Notes: generated by a model from the sequence alone, not told the origin. Positions 34,406 to 43,552 are shown, counted from the stretch's first letter. The stretch: DNA of 64,000 bases from Halomarina oriensis (GCF_009791395.1 NZ_WSZK01000014.1:37878-101877), one strand, 5' to 3'. Made by a program: numbers and translations.

Positions 34406-35236
34406 TCAGGAGTCGCTCGTGCCGGCAGCGTGAGCGAAGACGAACGCTCTGAGCAGTTTCCCGGCGAGCGTCGCGGCCTGCCCGTCGTCCCGGTCGTTGA
34501 CCTCCACCACGTCGAACCCGACCGCACGTGGTGCGACCGCACGGACGACGCGGTGCAGCTCGCGGGAGGACAGACCGAACGGCTCCATCGTCCCCGTACC
34601 GGGGGCGAACGCCGGGTCCGCACCGTCGATGTCGACGCTCAGGTAGGCCGGGCCGTCGAAGTCGGGCGTCCAGTCGGCCACCGCCTCGGGTGGAACGACG
34701 GTGACGTCGGCCTCGCTCGCCCGGTCCCACTCGGCTTCGCTTCCGGTGCGTGCGCCGAGAATCACGGCGCGGTCGGCGTGGTCGAGGACGTGTCTGGTCA
34801 CCGTCGCGTGGCTCAACGGGTTGCCGTCGTACGCTTCACGGAGGTCGAGGTGGGCGTCGAGACAGACGAACGTGAGGTTCTCGGAGGCGTGTTCGCCGTT
34901 CGTGACGGCCTCGACGCCCGCACGGGTGACGGTGTGTTCGCCACCGACGAGGAGCGGCGTCGCGCCGTCGTCGAGGACGTCCGCGAGCGTCCCGCGGAGG
35001 AAGGCGAGGTAGTCGCCGGCGTCGTCCCAGGCGTGGACGTCGCCGGCGTCGTGGACCGACAGGTCGGTGAAGCGACTGCCCGTGTGGTGGTCGTAGTCGT
35101 CGAAGGTCCGTGAGAAGCGCCGCACGCGGTCCGGACCGAACCGCGTGCCGGGTTGGAACGTCGTCGACACGTCGAGGGGCGCGCCGACGACGACGTACCT
35201 GGCGTCGGTACGGTCGGCAGTGGCCCCTGGGAACAT
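34406..35236 (-). CDS. speB: Agmatinase-like ureohydrolase, probable aIF5A-modification enzyme
   Basis: This 276-residue arginase/agmatinase-family enzyme has the Mn ligand motifs LLVGGEHTVTRAG (GGEH in place of GGDH), FVCLDAHLDLREAYDG, and YLSVDIDGADPAFAPGTG. The family loop NPLSHATV is also present. The gene begins 4 nt after the aIF5A stop on the same strand, so the two are certainly one transcript. In haloarchaea, work on Haloferax (from memory) proposed that deoxyhypusine synthase attaches an agmatine-derived group to aIF5A. An agmatinase-like enzyme then removes urea to give deoxyhypusine. The context here supports the same role over bulk putrescine synthesis. Confidence 0.85.
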   Translation of the reverse strand: MFPGATADRTDARYVVVGAPLDVSTTFQPGTRFGPDRVRRFSRTFDDYDHHTGSRFTDLSVHDAGDVHAWDDAGDYLAFLRGTLADVLDDGATPLLVGGEHTVTRAGVEAVTNGEHASENLTFVCLDAHLDLREAYDGNPLSHATVTRHVLDHADRAVILGARTGSEAEWDRASEADVTVVPPEAVADWTPDFDGPAYLSVDIDGADPAFAPGTGTMEPFGLSSRELHRVVRAVAPRAVGFDVVEVNDRDDGQAATLAGKLLRAFVFAHAAGTSDS

Positions 35237-35240
35237 GGCC

Positions 35241-35615
35241 TCAGACGACCTTTCGCTGGTCTTCGTACTGCAGGTACTCGAGTTCGTCGTCCGACGAGGG
35301 GTCGAAGTCGTCGGGGATGCGCATCGTGATGGTCTCGTACGTCTCGAGGTCCATCACCTGCATGTCGTTGCCGTCGACGCTGATGACCTGGCCCTGCTTG
35401 CGGTCGATGATGGGGACCCAGACCTTCGCGTCGACCGGCTGGGTGAAGTTGCGTTTCTTCGAGTCGAAGACGCCCTTCCCCTCGACGCGAGCCTTGGCGC
35501 TGCCGTGCTTGCCCGGTTTCGCGGTGCTGTAGGAGTTGATGACACACGGCGTGTCCTCGATCATGACGTAGCTGCCTTCCTGAAGGTCGCGGACCTCGTT
35601 CTGCTGTTTCGCCAT
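35241..35615 (-). CDS. eif5a: Translation initiation factor aIF5A
   Basis: This 124-residue protein binds the ribosome and relieves stalling, in the manner of eIF5A and EF-P. The modified lysine is K36 in [18 protein letters not shown], matching the GKHG hypusination loop. The N-terminal SH3-like domain is followed by an OB-fold with [28 protein letters not shown] (read leftward, near 35640) gives a good leaderless promoter. The agmatinase-like gene follows directly, and deoxyhypusine synthase lies further along the same strand. Confidence 0.96.
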   Translation of the reverse strand: MAKQQNEVRDLQEGSYVMIEDTPCVINSYSTAKPGKHGSAKARVEGKGVFDSKKRNFTQPVDAKVWVPIIDRKQGQVISVDGNDMQVMDLETYETITMRIPDDFDPSSDDELEYLQYEDQRKVV

Positions 35616-35637
35616 ACCCGGCGTATCAACCCCGGCG

Positions 35638-35647
35638 TGATAAACAA
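35638..35647 (-). promoter_or_regulatory. TATA-type box of the aIF5A-agmatinase operon
   Basis: Read leftward, TTGTTTATCA lies 23-32 nt before the aIF5A ATG. The flanking AAATTGTTTATC stretch is the most A/T-rich run nearby and fits a haloarchaeal promoter. Confidence 0.6.
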
Positions 35648-35699
35648 TTTGAACCGTCCTCGGCCGTGCCTCCGGGGTCGGCGAGCGGCCCGTCGTCGC

Positions 35700-36080
35700 T
35701 CACTCCAACTCGACGCCCGTCACCGCGAGCAGTTCGCGGACGAACGGAGCGTCCTCCGCGAGTCGTGCGACTCCCTCCTCGCGGTCGTACTCGACGATAC
35801 CCGTGTCGGCGAGCGTCGGGAGGTGGACGTGTCGAAGCGCGACGCCCGTCGCCGTCAGGTCGTCCGCCGACGGGTGGCTCCCGGCCTTGGTGGCCGCGAC
35901 CCACCGCGCGAGTGTGTCGACGTCCATCGACCCCTCGCGGTGGAGGTAGTAGCAGACGTACCGCCGCTCGTGGTCGGCCAGCACTCGGAGCGTCTCGTCG
36001 ATGGTCGCCTCTCGGCTGTTGGTGGCGAGAACCTCGTCTGTGCCCATGGCGTCCGGGCCGCTTGGGGGGGAGTCTGACAT
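35700..36080 (-). CDS. DUF7344-type helix-turn-helix protein
   Basis: This 126-residue protein has the DUF7344 winged-helix pattern: LRVLADHERRYVCYYLHREG, then DVDTLARWV. The RHVHLPTLADTGIVEYDREE strand-wing segment is the family hallmark. Predicted DNA-binding regulator. The ATG at 36080 follows a glycine-coding G run; upstream residues in frame look non-coding. About 180 nt of promoter-type sequence separates it from the aminotransferase gene. Targets are unknown. Confidence 0.75.
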   Translation of the reverse strand: MSDSPPSGPDAMGTDEVLATNSREATIDETLRVLADHERRYVCYYLHREGSMDVDTLARWVAATKAGSHPSADDLTATGVALRHVHLPTLADTGIVEYDREEGVARLAEDAPFVRELLAVTGVELE

Positions 36081-36262
36081 GCGAGTGCGTGGTGGAGTGG
36101 CGACGGTTCGCGCCGTTGTGGGACAGTACGTTCGGAGACGGACGACGGCGTGCCGTGAGGAAGTCGACACGGCGAACCGGCTTAGTTACGTTTGGTACAG
36201 TGTCGCTCGATGCAGATAACCCTGCCCCCGGCACTCACACCACGAGACAGTAAAGCTCACCG

Positions 36263-37330
36263 TTACCGGTCGTCATGGAGGACCGAGTCGACTCGCTGGA
36301 TGCCCTCCCGAAGCGTCTCCGTCGGGAGACCGAAGCCGATGCGGAACCGGTCGGGATGCCCGAACGTCTCGCCGGGCGCGAGGACGACCCCCTCCTCCTC
36401 GACGACTCGTCGACAGAACGCCTCCCCGGATTCGAACCCGTCGGGCACGGTGACGAACCCGTTGACACCGACCGGGTCGTGCCACGACAGGTCGTGGCGC
36501 TCGACCCATTCGCGGGTGATGGAACGGTTCTCGGCGGCGACGGTGCGGTTCTCCGCGAGAATCGCCTCGCGCTGGTCGAGCGCCTGCCGGGCGAGGTGCT
36601 GACCGAACTGCCCCGGCGAGATGGTGGTGTAGTCCTTCCAGTCCCAGGCGGCGTCGACCACCTCGGCGGGCCCGGCGAGCCAGCCGAACCGCAGGCCGGC
36701 CAGCCCGTAGGCCTTGGTCACGCTGGACGTTGAGATGCCGTACTCGCCCATACTCGCCACGGGTGGGAGCGGGTCCTCTGCGAGCAGTCGGTACACCTCG
36801 TCACAGAGCAGGTACGCGTCGGCGTCGGCCGCGAGGTCGTACACCGCCCGGACCGTCTCCTCGCTCAGGTAGCGCCCCGTCGGGTTGTTCGGGTTGTTCA
36901 GGACGACCAGCGACGTCTCCCGGCGGATGGCGTCGGCGACGCTCTCCACGTCGAGGTCCCACGTCGGTGGGTCGAGGGCCACCGTCGTCACCTCTCCGAG
37001 CGACTCGGGCACCGACCGGAGCGACTGGTAGGTGGGGGTGACGACGACGGCGTGGTCGGCGTCGTCGAGGAGCGTGAGGAACACGAGGAGGTTCGCCTCC
37101 TGTGCCCCACAGGTACAGCAGACCTCGGCGGCGTCCCGGTCGTACTGCTCGGCGATGGTCGCTCGCAGTTCGGGGTCGCCGTTCGTCGGAACGACGTAGC
37201 CCAACTCGCCGACGTCGGTGTCGAAGCGGTCGGCGTCGAGACTCCGGATGCCGCTCTCGGCGAGCATGATGTCGGCGTCGTGTTCGTAGCGAGCGAACCA
37301 CCGCTCCAGCGCGAACGGTTCGATGTCCAT
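36263..37330 (-). CDS. PLP-dependent aminotransferase, class I/II
   Basis: This 355-residue fold-type I enzyme has the cofactor-binding lysine in TSSVTKAYGLAGLRFG. The phosphate/pyridine-binding LVVLNNPNNPTGRYLSEE and YLLCDEVYR motifs are present, and the C-terminal arginine is in RFRIGFG. Relatives include aspartate/aromatic aminotransferases and carbon-sulfur lyases, so the amino donor is unassigned. The Cys-rich stretch EVCCTCGAQEA near residue 70 is unusual for the family. CCGTTATGTG about 27 nt before the ATG is a possible promoter. Confidence 0.88.
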   Translation of the reverse strand: MDIEPFALERWFARYEHDADIMLAESGIRSLDADRFDTDVGELGYVVPTNGDPELRATIAEQYDRDAAEVCCTCGAQEANLLVFLTLLDDADHAVVVTPTYQSLRSVPESLGEVTTVALDPPTWDLDVESVADAIRRETSLVVLNNPNNPTGRYLSEETVRAVYDLAADADAYLLCDEVYRLLAEDPLPPVASMGEYGISTSSVTKAYGLAGLRFGWLAGPAEVVDAAWDWKDYTTISPGQFGQHLARQALDQREAILAENRTVAAENRSITREWVERHDLSWHDPVGVNGFVTVPDGFESGEAFCRRVVEEEGVVLAPGETFGHPDRFRIGFGLPTETLREGIQRVDSVLHDDR

Positions 37331-37405
37331 GGAGAGGGCTGCGAGCGGCCGTCACATAACGGTAGCCGCTCGTGGCCGCTCGTCGCCCGCTCGCCGCGAC
37401 GGCGA

Positions 37406-39340
37406 CTACTCCCGCTCGGGTCGGTCCGACTGTCGGTCGGACGACTCCCCGTCCGGGCGGGTCGAGGCCCGGCCGGTCCGTGTGCGACCCTCGGTTGTCG
37501 TCCCCGTTCCCGTGCGCTCGCCGGCCGTCCGACCGTCGGTCGGCGTCCGGTCGCCGCTCGGTCCGCTGGACGTGGCCCCGTCGGTTCCGCCCGTCCCGGC
37601 CCTGCCGGCCTCGCCGGGCCCACCGGTCGGCATCGTCGACTGGCCGCCCGACGTCCCCACCGCGCCGTCGAGACCGCCACTGCCGTCCGCCTCGCGTTCG
37701 CGCATGCTCTGGCGAGTGAACTGCGGCGTCGTCCGGATACCCCGGTCGTCGCGGAACGAGAGGTACAGGACGACGAGCGTCCCCAGGGCGAACAGCGCCG
37801 ACACCGCGGCGGCCTGGACCGTCGAGAACGCGTAGAGCAACGCCGTCGAGAGCGTCGTCGCCAGGAGGAACAGGCCGACGACGAGCCGTTTCGCCAACTC
37901 CTCCATCACCCGGTTCTCGTCGGAGAGGCGTGTCTTGACCGCGAGGCTGTCCCGGTTGACGGTGTCGAGCGTCGACTCCAGTTTCGGTGGGACACGGACG
38001 CTCGACTGCACCGCCTGGTTCACCTCCTCGACGCGGTCCTCGACGAACTGCTGGACCCCGGCCTCGATGTATCCCTCCTCCCGGAGGTAGTCGGTCGCCA
38101 CGTCGATGAAGTCGAAGTTCGGGTCGAGCGTGACACAGACGCCCTCGACCACCGTCGCCACCCGGAGGACGAGTGCGAGGTTCGGCGGCAGTCTGAGCGG
38201 GAACTCGTAGATGGTGTCCTCGACCTGGTTGATGATCTGCTGGACGCGGTACTGCTCGATGTCCTCGCCGCTGGCGTCGGCGATGGCGAGTTCCATCACG
38301 TTCGCCATCGTCTCGCGGTCCGCTTCGGGAGAGAGCGTCCCCATCTCGATGAGCGCATCGAGGATGGCGTCGATGTCCTGCTGGGCGATGGCCCCGTAGA
38401 ACTCGACGATCTTCTCCTGGATGAACGGGTCGACCCGGCCGCTCATCCCGAAGTCGTAGAAGACGAGCGTCCCGTCGTCCTGCACCGCGAGGTTACCGGG
38501 GTGGGGGTCGGCGTGGAACACCCCGTCGTCGATTATCATCTGGAGGTAGACCCGCTGGAGCGTCTCGGCCAGTCGCGTCCGGTCGACCCCCAACTCGTCG
38601 ATGTTCTCGACTTCAGATATCTTCGCCCCGGGGACGTACTCCATCGTCAGGACCCGGCCCGTCGAGCGCTCGTCGACGACCGCCGGGATACGAAGCGCGT
38701 CGTTGCCCGCGAAGTTCGACTTTATCTCCTTCAGCATCGCCGCCTCCCGCGTGTAGTTCATCTCCTGACGGATGACGACGGCGAACTCGTCGGCCAGCGT
38801 CTCCAGGGAGAACGACTGCGCGGTGTCGACGAAGCGCATCAGGATGGGCAACGAGAACTTGATGACCCGCAGGTCGGCCTCCACCAGGTCCTCGATGTCC
38901 GGCCGCCGGACCTTCACCGCGACTCGCTGGCCCTCGTAGTCCGCGAGGTAGACCTGTCCGAGACTCGCGCCGCTGATGGCTTTCGGGTCGAACGCGTCGA
39001 ACGCGTCGTCTATCGACCCGAGTTCCTCCTCGACGACGACCCGTGCTTCCTCCCACGGCGCGGCGGGCACCTCGTCTTGGAGTTTCGAGAACTCCTGGAT
39101 GTACTCCGGTGGGAGGACGTCCGGTCGGGTCGACAGCAGCTGCCCGAGTTTGATGAACGTCGGGCCGAGGGTGAGCATCGAGTCGAGCAGTCGCTGGGCC
39201 CGCTCGCGGCGGGTCCGGCTGGAGACCTGTCGTGACCCGCCGACGACGAAGAACCGTCGGCGGTCACGGGCGTACGCGAGCAACAGCGGGAGGAACTGGT
39301 AGGCGACGACGAAGAACCGTCGGTAGGCGGAGGTCGCCAT
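37406..39340 (-). CDS. ABC1/UbiB-family atypical kinase
   Basis: This 644-residue protein has the UbiB/ADCK core. Key motifs are the KxGQ motif FIKLGQLLSTRPDVLPPEY near residue 65, the A-rich loop ISGASLGQVYLADYEGQRVA, the ATP lysine VAVKVRRPDI, and the catalytic HADPHPGNLAV plus YDFGMSG. Two C-terminal membrane helices (about 485-525) follow. The last ~100 residues are a Gly/Thr/Arg-rich disordered tail, longer than usual. The family supports quinone biosynthesis through an ATPase activity; menaquinone would be the haloarchaeal quinone. Confidence 0.88.
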   Translation of the reverse strand: MATSAYRRFFVVAYQFLPLLLAYARDRRRFFVVGGSRQVSSRTRRERAQRLLDSMLTLGPTFIKLGQLLSTRPDVLPPEYIQEFSKLQDEVPAAPWEEARVVVEEELGSIDDAFDAFDPKAISGASLGQVYLADYEGQRVAVKVRRPDIEDLVEADLRVIKFSLPILMRFVDTAQSFSLETLADEFAVVIRQEMNYTREAAMLKEIKSNFAGNDALRIPAVVDERSTGRVLTMEYVPGAKISEVENIDELGVDRTRLAETLQRVYLQMIIDDGVFHADPHPGNLAVQDDGTLVFYDFGMSGRVDPFIQEKIVEFYGAIAQQDIDAILDALIEMGTLSPEADRETMANVMELAIADASGEDIEQYRVQQIINQVEDTIYEFPLRLPPNLALVLRVATVVEGVCVTLDPNFDFIDVATDYLREEGYIEAGVQQFVEDRVEEVNQAVQSSVRVPPKLESTLDTVNRDSLAVKTRLSDENRVMEELAKRLVVGLFLLATTLSTALLYAFSTVQAAAVSALFALGTLVVLYLSFRDDRGIRTTPQFTRQSMREREADGSGGLDGAVGTSGGQSTMPTGGPGEAGRAGTGGTDGATSSGPSGDRTPTDGRTAGERTGTGTTTEGRTRTGRASTRPDGESSDRQSDRPERE

Positions 39341-39432
39341 CTACGGCCTCCCGTCGTCGGCCCGGCCGCTGGCGGGCCGTCTCGCGGTGGACCGTCGGGT
39401 GCTCGCGACCCGGTCGGCGGGAGGGAGACCGG

Positions 39433-39789
39433 TCACTTCTCGTCGATGGGGATGGTCTCGTCGACGCTCGTCTCACGCTTCGGCAGGCGAAGTTCGAGGA
39501 CGCCGCGGTCCATCGACCCCTCGGCACCGCTCCCCGTGGCGTCGGGGGGCAACAGGAGCGTCGCGTCGAGGAACAGCGAGCGCTCCTCGCTGACGTACTG
39601 GAACTCCCGTGGGAGGTCCTTCTCGCGTTGTGCCTCGATACGGAGACGACCGTTGTCGACGCGTGCCTCGACCGTCTCGGCGCTCGCCCCAGGCAGGTCG
39701 ACGACGACGAGGTAGGCGTCGTCCGACTCCAGCATGTCGGCGAACACCGCGTCGGGGAGGTCTCGCAACGCGTCACGCAGGGCAGACAT
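39433..39789 (-). CDS. hsp20: Hsp20/alpha-crystallin small heat-shock protein
   Basis: This 118-residue chaperone has the alpha-crystallin domain. DAYLVVVDLPGASAETVEAR begins it, RVDNGRLRIEAQRE follows, and the hallmark GVLELRLPK closes it (I-X-I-like tail SVDETIPIDEK). It binds unfolding proteins in oligomers. It lacks a long N-terminal arm. GGCTTTTTCGC (read leftward) about 27 nt before the ATG is a good promoter box. Confidence 0.9.
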   Translation of the reverse strand: MSALRDALRDLPDAVFADMLESDDAYLVVVDLPGASAETVEARVDNGRLRIEAQREKDLPREFQYVSEERSLFLDATLLLPPDATGSGAEGSMDRGVLELRLPKRETSVDETIPIDEK

Positions 39790-39886
39790 GCCACGAACTA
39801 CTCCCGCCGGAGCGAAAAAGCCCCCGGTGAGGGATGTTCACACGCCGGGGTCGCCGGCCTCGCCCCCCGGCGCACCGACTCGTCGG

Positions 39887-40672
39887 TCACGGGACCACCA
39901 CGACCCCGAAGAACACCGCGACGGCGACGAAGAACAGGCCGACGAACAGCGGCACGAGCGCGTCCCTGACGACCCGTCGCGTCACCCCGCGGCCGTCGGT
40001 GTCCGCGACGACGAACAGGCCGCCGGGTTCGAGTACGGCGTTGACCTCGCCCGCTCGCTCGGAGACGCTCGGGTCGTACCGGACCGTCCCGTAGACGTAC
40101 ACCTGTTCGTCGGGGTCCAGACGACGCTCGAAGTATCGTCGGTCGTCGCCCGTCACGAGTCGAACCCCGGCGAACTCGACGTCCGTGTTCTCGTCGTCGA
40201 CGCTGTCCTCGGCGTCGATGAACCGCTGGATGGGGTCGGGTGGCCGTTCGCCGCCGTCGACGTCGATTCGTGCGTCCTGTGACAGACGGAAGTCCGCGCC
40301 GGCCGGGTAGACGAGGACGCTCCCCGTCTCGTCTTCCACGCGGAACGGGACCTTCTGGACGCCCGACGCTATCTCTACCCAGTCGCTCCCGTCGTCGTCG
40401 TGACGCTCCTCCTCGACGCGCCACTCGCAGGCCAGCGACTCGGTCCCCGTAAACGGCGTCGTCACCGTTCCCTCGGCGATACGGGCGCGGCCCTCTACCT
40501 CGACGGTCCCCGTCCGGTTGGGGACGTCAGCGACCGGTGTCGGCTCGGTCCGGTGGAGTCGCCACGCGACCCAGAACTCACGGGCCGAGTAGGCGACGAC
40601 GGCGAGGCCGGCGAGCGCGAACAGACCGAGAACGAGGTACACCGGCGGGAACGGGAGCGACTGGAGGGACAT
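39887..40672 (-). CDS. GIDE-like membrane protein
   Basis: This 261-residue protein has an N-terminal helix (residues 9-31), a soluble GIDE-type domain, and a C-terminal helix (235-258). Recognisable elements are GTVEVEGRARIAEGTVTTPF, then LACEWRVEEERHDDDGSD, and EQVYVYGTVRYDPSVSE. No RING finger is present. It resembles the protein at 2322-3245, which shares the 'GxV...TP..G..A.CWxWR' block, but the two are distant. GCTTTAGGC (read leftward) about 27 nt upstream is a good promoter. Function unknown. Confidence 0.75.
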   Translation of the reverse strand: MSLQSLPFPPVYLVLGLFALAGLAVVAYSAREFWVAWRLHRTEPTPVADVPNRTGTVEVEGRARIAEGTVTTPFTGTESLACEWRVEEERHDDDGSDWVEIASGVQKVPFRVEDETGSVLVYPAGADFRLSQDARIDVDGGERPPDPIQRFIDAEDSVDDENTDVEFAGVRLVTGDDRRYFERRLDPDEQVYVYGTVRYDPSVSERAGEVNAVLEPGGLFVVADTDGRGVTRRVVRDALVPLFVGLFFVAVAVFFGVVVVP

Positions 40673-40765
40673 GGCGGTATCGTAGGCGGACGCTCGCCTA
40701 AAGCTTCGGTCCGGTGACGGTCACGAGTGCGGAAAGAAGGGTCGTCGGCCGGTCGGTGTCGCCGT

Positions 40766-43363
40766 TCAGTCGTCGCTCGACTCGTCGTCGCCGTCGAGGT
40801 CGACGGTGACCAGTTCGGAGTCACCGGCGTCGAGCGTCACCGTCTCGTGGTCGAGCAGTTCCTGGTCGTCGGCGTTGGCGCGGACGAACGTCGTGTCGTC
40901 GCCGGGCAGTTCGTAGCCCGCGAGGGTGAGCGTGACGCCCGCACAGTCGGCGTCCTCGGAGACGCTGACCGTCAGGGTGACGTCGCCGGTGTCGGCGTCG
41001 TAGCCGACGGCGTCGTACGTGACTTCACACCCCGCGAGGCTCTCGGTGACCGTCCCGTCGGGGACCGTGTAGCTCCCAGTGACCGTGCCGTCCGCGAGGA
41101 CGGTCGTCGCCTGGAGCAGTCGGTCTTGCGCCCCGTAGAAGTCGTCCTCGTCGTCGCCGAGCGTCTCGATGACCTCACCGGCCGCGACGTCGATCTGGTA
41201 GGCCGGCATCGACGACTCGGCGTCGTTCGAGCCATCCTCGGCGTCCTCGGAGTCTCCGGCGTCGTCGGAGTCGTCAGCGTCGTTTCCGTCCTCGGTGCCG
41301 TCGGACTCGTCGCTCCCGTCGTTCTCCTCGCCGTCGTCGCCGTCGTCGCCGTCGTCACCCTCCCCGGCGTCGTCGGTCGTATCAGTGACCGTCACGTCGG
41401 CGTTGAGGCGTGCGGCGTCGAAGTAGACGAACTCGAACTCGCTGGAGTCGTACTCGCCGTAGAGGTCGAGTTTCGACTCGCCGGAGTCGACGAGGTCGCT
41501 GACGGCCGCGTCGTCGAAGCGCACGACGAGGCTGTTGCCGTTGGCGGTGACCTGTTCGGCGCTGACCGTCTCGTTGTCCGGGGTGGCGAGGACGAACGTC
41601 CCCGCGTTCACGTCGGTCAGGTCACCCGGTGCGTCGAACCGGAGGACGACCTTGCCGTTCCCGTCGAGTTCGGCCGTCGCGGCGTCGAGCGTGGTGTCGA
41701 CGCGCTGCATCCGGCCCTCGACTTCCGGCGAGACGGTCTCTCGCGGTTCGAGGTAGTCGATGACCACTTCGGCGAGCAACTGGCCGCTCTCGGAGATGCG
41801 GGTCGCGTTCTCCAGCGGGTAGCTGCTCCCGCCGTTCGCCATGAAGCTGTTGACGGCGACGGCGTACGTCGCGTCCTCGTCGAGTGCCTGCCAGTCGGCC
41901 GGTTCGTCCGGACCGTTGGCGTTCACGTAGACGTCACGGATCTGCGGGTCGGCGTCCTCGTGGGGGACCCACTCGAAGCGAACGCCGGAGCTCTGCTGGC
42001 TGATCTCCTCGCCGAAGCTCTGGCCCGTCTCGCTCTCCAGCGTGACGACCTGACTGGCGAGGGCCGCTTTCAACTCCGCTCCCGTCAGTTCGACCGTGAC
42101 GAGCGTGTTGGCGAACGGGAGCGTGCTGAAGATATCGCCGCCCGTGATGTTGCCGGGGCCGTAGACGCCATCCGAGCGGATACCGCCGGCGTTCGTGATG
42201 GCGACGTCCGCGTTCGCCTCGTCGCGCATCGCGTCGGTCACGAGGTTGCCGTAGTTCGACTCCTCGTGGTAGTTCGTGGCGAACGTCGCGTCCAGCGGCA
42301 CGGTCGAGTACGTGACGTTGGTGTCGAGACTCGCGTTCGCGCGATAGCCGTTGATGATGTCGGAGGCGCTCGCGTTCTTCTCGACACCGGAGGTGTTCGT
42401 CTGGATGAGCCGCCCCTCCCACGACGTCACGTCGTTCGCGTCGGTGTCGACCGTGAGGTTGAGTTCGCCGAGGAACTGCGCTCGGGCGAGGCCCTCGGTG
42501 ATGACCGTGTCGGAGGTCTCCTGTGGCGGGTAGTACAGTTCGTCGTCACCGACCGCGATGACGTCGATGGCTCCGTCGTCGGCGTTCGCTAGCTCCTCCG
42601 CCTCGGGGATGCCGGTGTGGGCCAGCGCGACGACCACGTCGACGTCCTCCTCCGCTTTCAGCCTCTCGGCGGTGGCCGGGCCGTCCTCGGTGAAGTTCTG
42701 GAGCGTGATGCCTTCGGCGGCGAAGTCGATGTTCGTCTTGCCGTAGGTCGCGCCGTAGTCGACCAGACCGATGAAGCCGATGCGCACGCCGTCACGCTCG
42801 ACGATCTCGTACTCCTGGGTGCCGTCGAACGACTCGCCCGTGCTGGAGTTGACGAGGTTCGTCGCCAGCCACGGGAACTCGGACTCGGCGGTGAAGTTCG
42901 ACACCTCCGCGAGGCCGTAGTCGAACTCGTGGTTGCCGATGACGTCCGCGTCGGGCTGCAGCAGGTTCAACACGGCCGTCGGAGCACGCCACTGACTCAC
43001 CGGCGACAGCGGGTGGGGTCCCACCTGGTCGCCCGCGCCGGCCACCACGACGGGGTTGTCGTGGGCCGCTCGGCGTTCGCCGACGAGTTGGACCAGTCGC
43101 GGGAAGTCCCCGTCACGCGCCGCCGCCGTCTGGATGTCGTTGTACGTCAGCAGCGTCACCGTCCGTGTCCCGTCGCGCGCGCACGAGTCGTTCGCCGAAC
43201 CGTTCGTCGAGTCGTTCGCCGTCTCCTGGCCGGCCAGTCCCGCCCCACCGTTCACGGTGGTCGCGGGGTCGGCCGTCGTGTCGACTGCCGCCGCGCCGAC
43301 CGCCGGGGCGACCCCGGCGACGACGAGACAACACACCATCAGGAACGCAGATACCTGTCGCAT
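40766..43363 (-). CDS. Secreted 5'-nucleotidase/metallophosphatase with extra C-terminal module
   Basis: This 865-residue UshA-like enzyme has a signal peptide (SAFLMVCCLVVAGVAPAVGA), a metallophosphatase domain with VIGNHEFDYGLAEV and VVVALAHTG, and a 5'-nucleotidase C domain ending near residue 550 (YAVAVNSFMANGGSSYPLEN). In motif I the usual NDxH is NDIQT, so one metal-ligand histidine is glutamine. A further domain, a long Asp/Glu-rich linker (residues ~665-715) and a 137-residue module (720-856) follow. That module also occurs in the M14 peptidase at 46284-49631. It probably hydrolyses extracellular nucleotides. The ATG at 43363 was preferred over GTG 43378. Confidence 0.85.
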   Translation of the reverse strand: MRQVSAFLMVCCLVVAGVAPAVGAAAVDTTADPATTVNGGAGLAGQETANDSTNGSANDSCARDGTRTVTLLTYNDIQTAAARDGDFPRLVQLVGERRAAHDNPVVVAGAGDQVGPHPLSPVSQWRAPTAVLNLLQPDADVIGNHEFDYGLAEVSNFTAESEFPWLATNLVNSSTGESFDGTQEYEIVERDGVRIGFIGLVDYGATYGKTNIDFAAEGITLQNFTEDGPATAERLKAEEDVDVVVALAHTGIPEAEELANADDGAIDVIAVGDDELYYPPQETSDTVITEGLARAQFLGELNLTVDTDANDVTSWEGRLIQTNTSGVEKNASASDIINGYRANASLDTNVTYSTVPLDATFATNYHEESNYGNLVTDAMRDEANADVAITNAGGIRSDGVYGPGNITGGDIFSTLPFANTLVTVELTGAELKAALASQVVTLESETGQSFGEEISQQSSGVRFEWVPHEDADPQIRDVYVNANGPDEPADWQALDEDATYAVAVNSFMANGGSSYPLENATRISESGQLLAEVVIDYLEPRETVSPEVEGRMQRVDTTLDAATAELDGNGKVVLRFDAPGDLTDVNAGTFVLATPDNETVSAEQVTANGNSLVVRFDDAAVSDLVDSGESKLDLYGEYDSSEFEFVYFDAARLNADVTVTDTTDDAGEGDDGDDGDDGEENDGSDESDGTEDGNDADDSDDAGDSEDAEDGSNDAESSMPAYQIDVAAGEVIETLGDDEDDFYGAQDRLLQATTVLADGTVTGSYTVPDGTVTESLAGCEVTYDAVGYDADTGDVTLTVSVSEDADCAGVTLTLAGYELPGDDTTFVRANADDQELLDHETVTLDAGDSELVTVDLDGDDESSDD
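40796..41206 (-). repeat. Shared 137-residue C-terminal module, copy in 5'-nucleotidase
   Basis: This is the 411-nt part encoding residues 720-856 of the 5'-nucleotidase. It aligns without gaps with residues 588-724 of the M14 peptidase. Shared strings include LLQATTVLADGTVT and VSVSEDADCAGVTLTLAGY, with two conserved cysteines (AGCEVTYDAV, DADCAGV). Protein identity is roughly 70 per cent by eye. No domain family was recognised. A disulfide between the two cysteines is an inference. Confidence 0.75.
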
Positions 43364-43552
43364 CAGTGAGGCTCTCACGTGTCCACGGTTTATGATTAAC
43401 TAAAGCGGAACTGCTGACGAACGTAATCCTCCGTACTCCTACTGGTCGGGTGCTGTGACTGTCGGTCCCGACTCCCGACCTCGCGTGTCGCTCACGTCGA
43501 ACGGGCGATACGAGCGGGAGACGTATCAGAAACCGGACCGGTCGGTTCGCGC

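Noticed and set aside
37052..39235. Open frame of 727 codons opposite the UbiB-like kinase
   Set aside because: Antisense shadow with repetitive Val/Glu/Asp/Arg composition and no domain.
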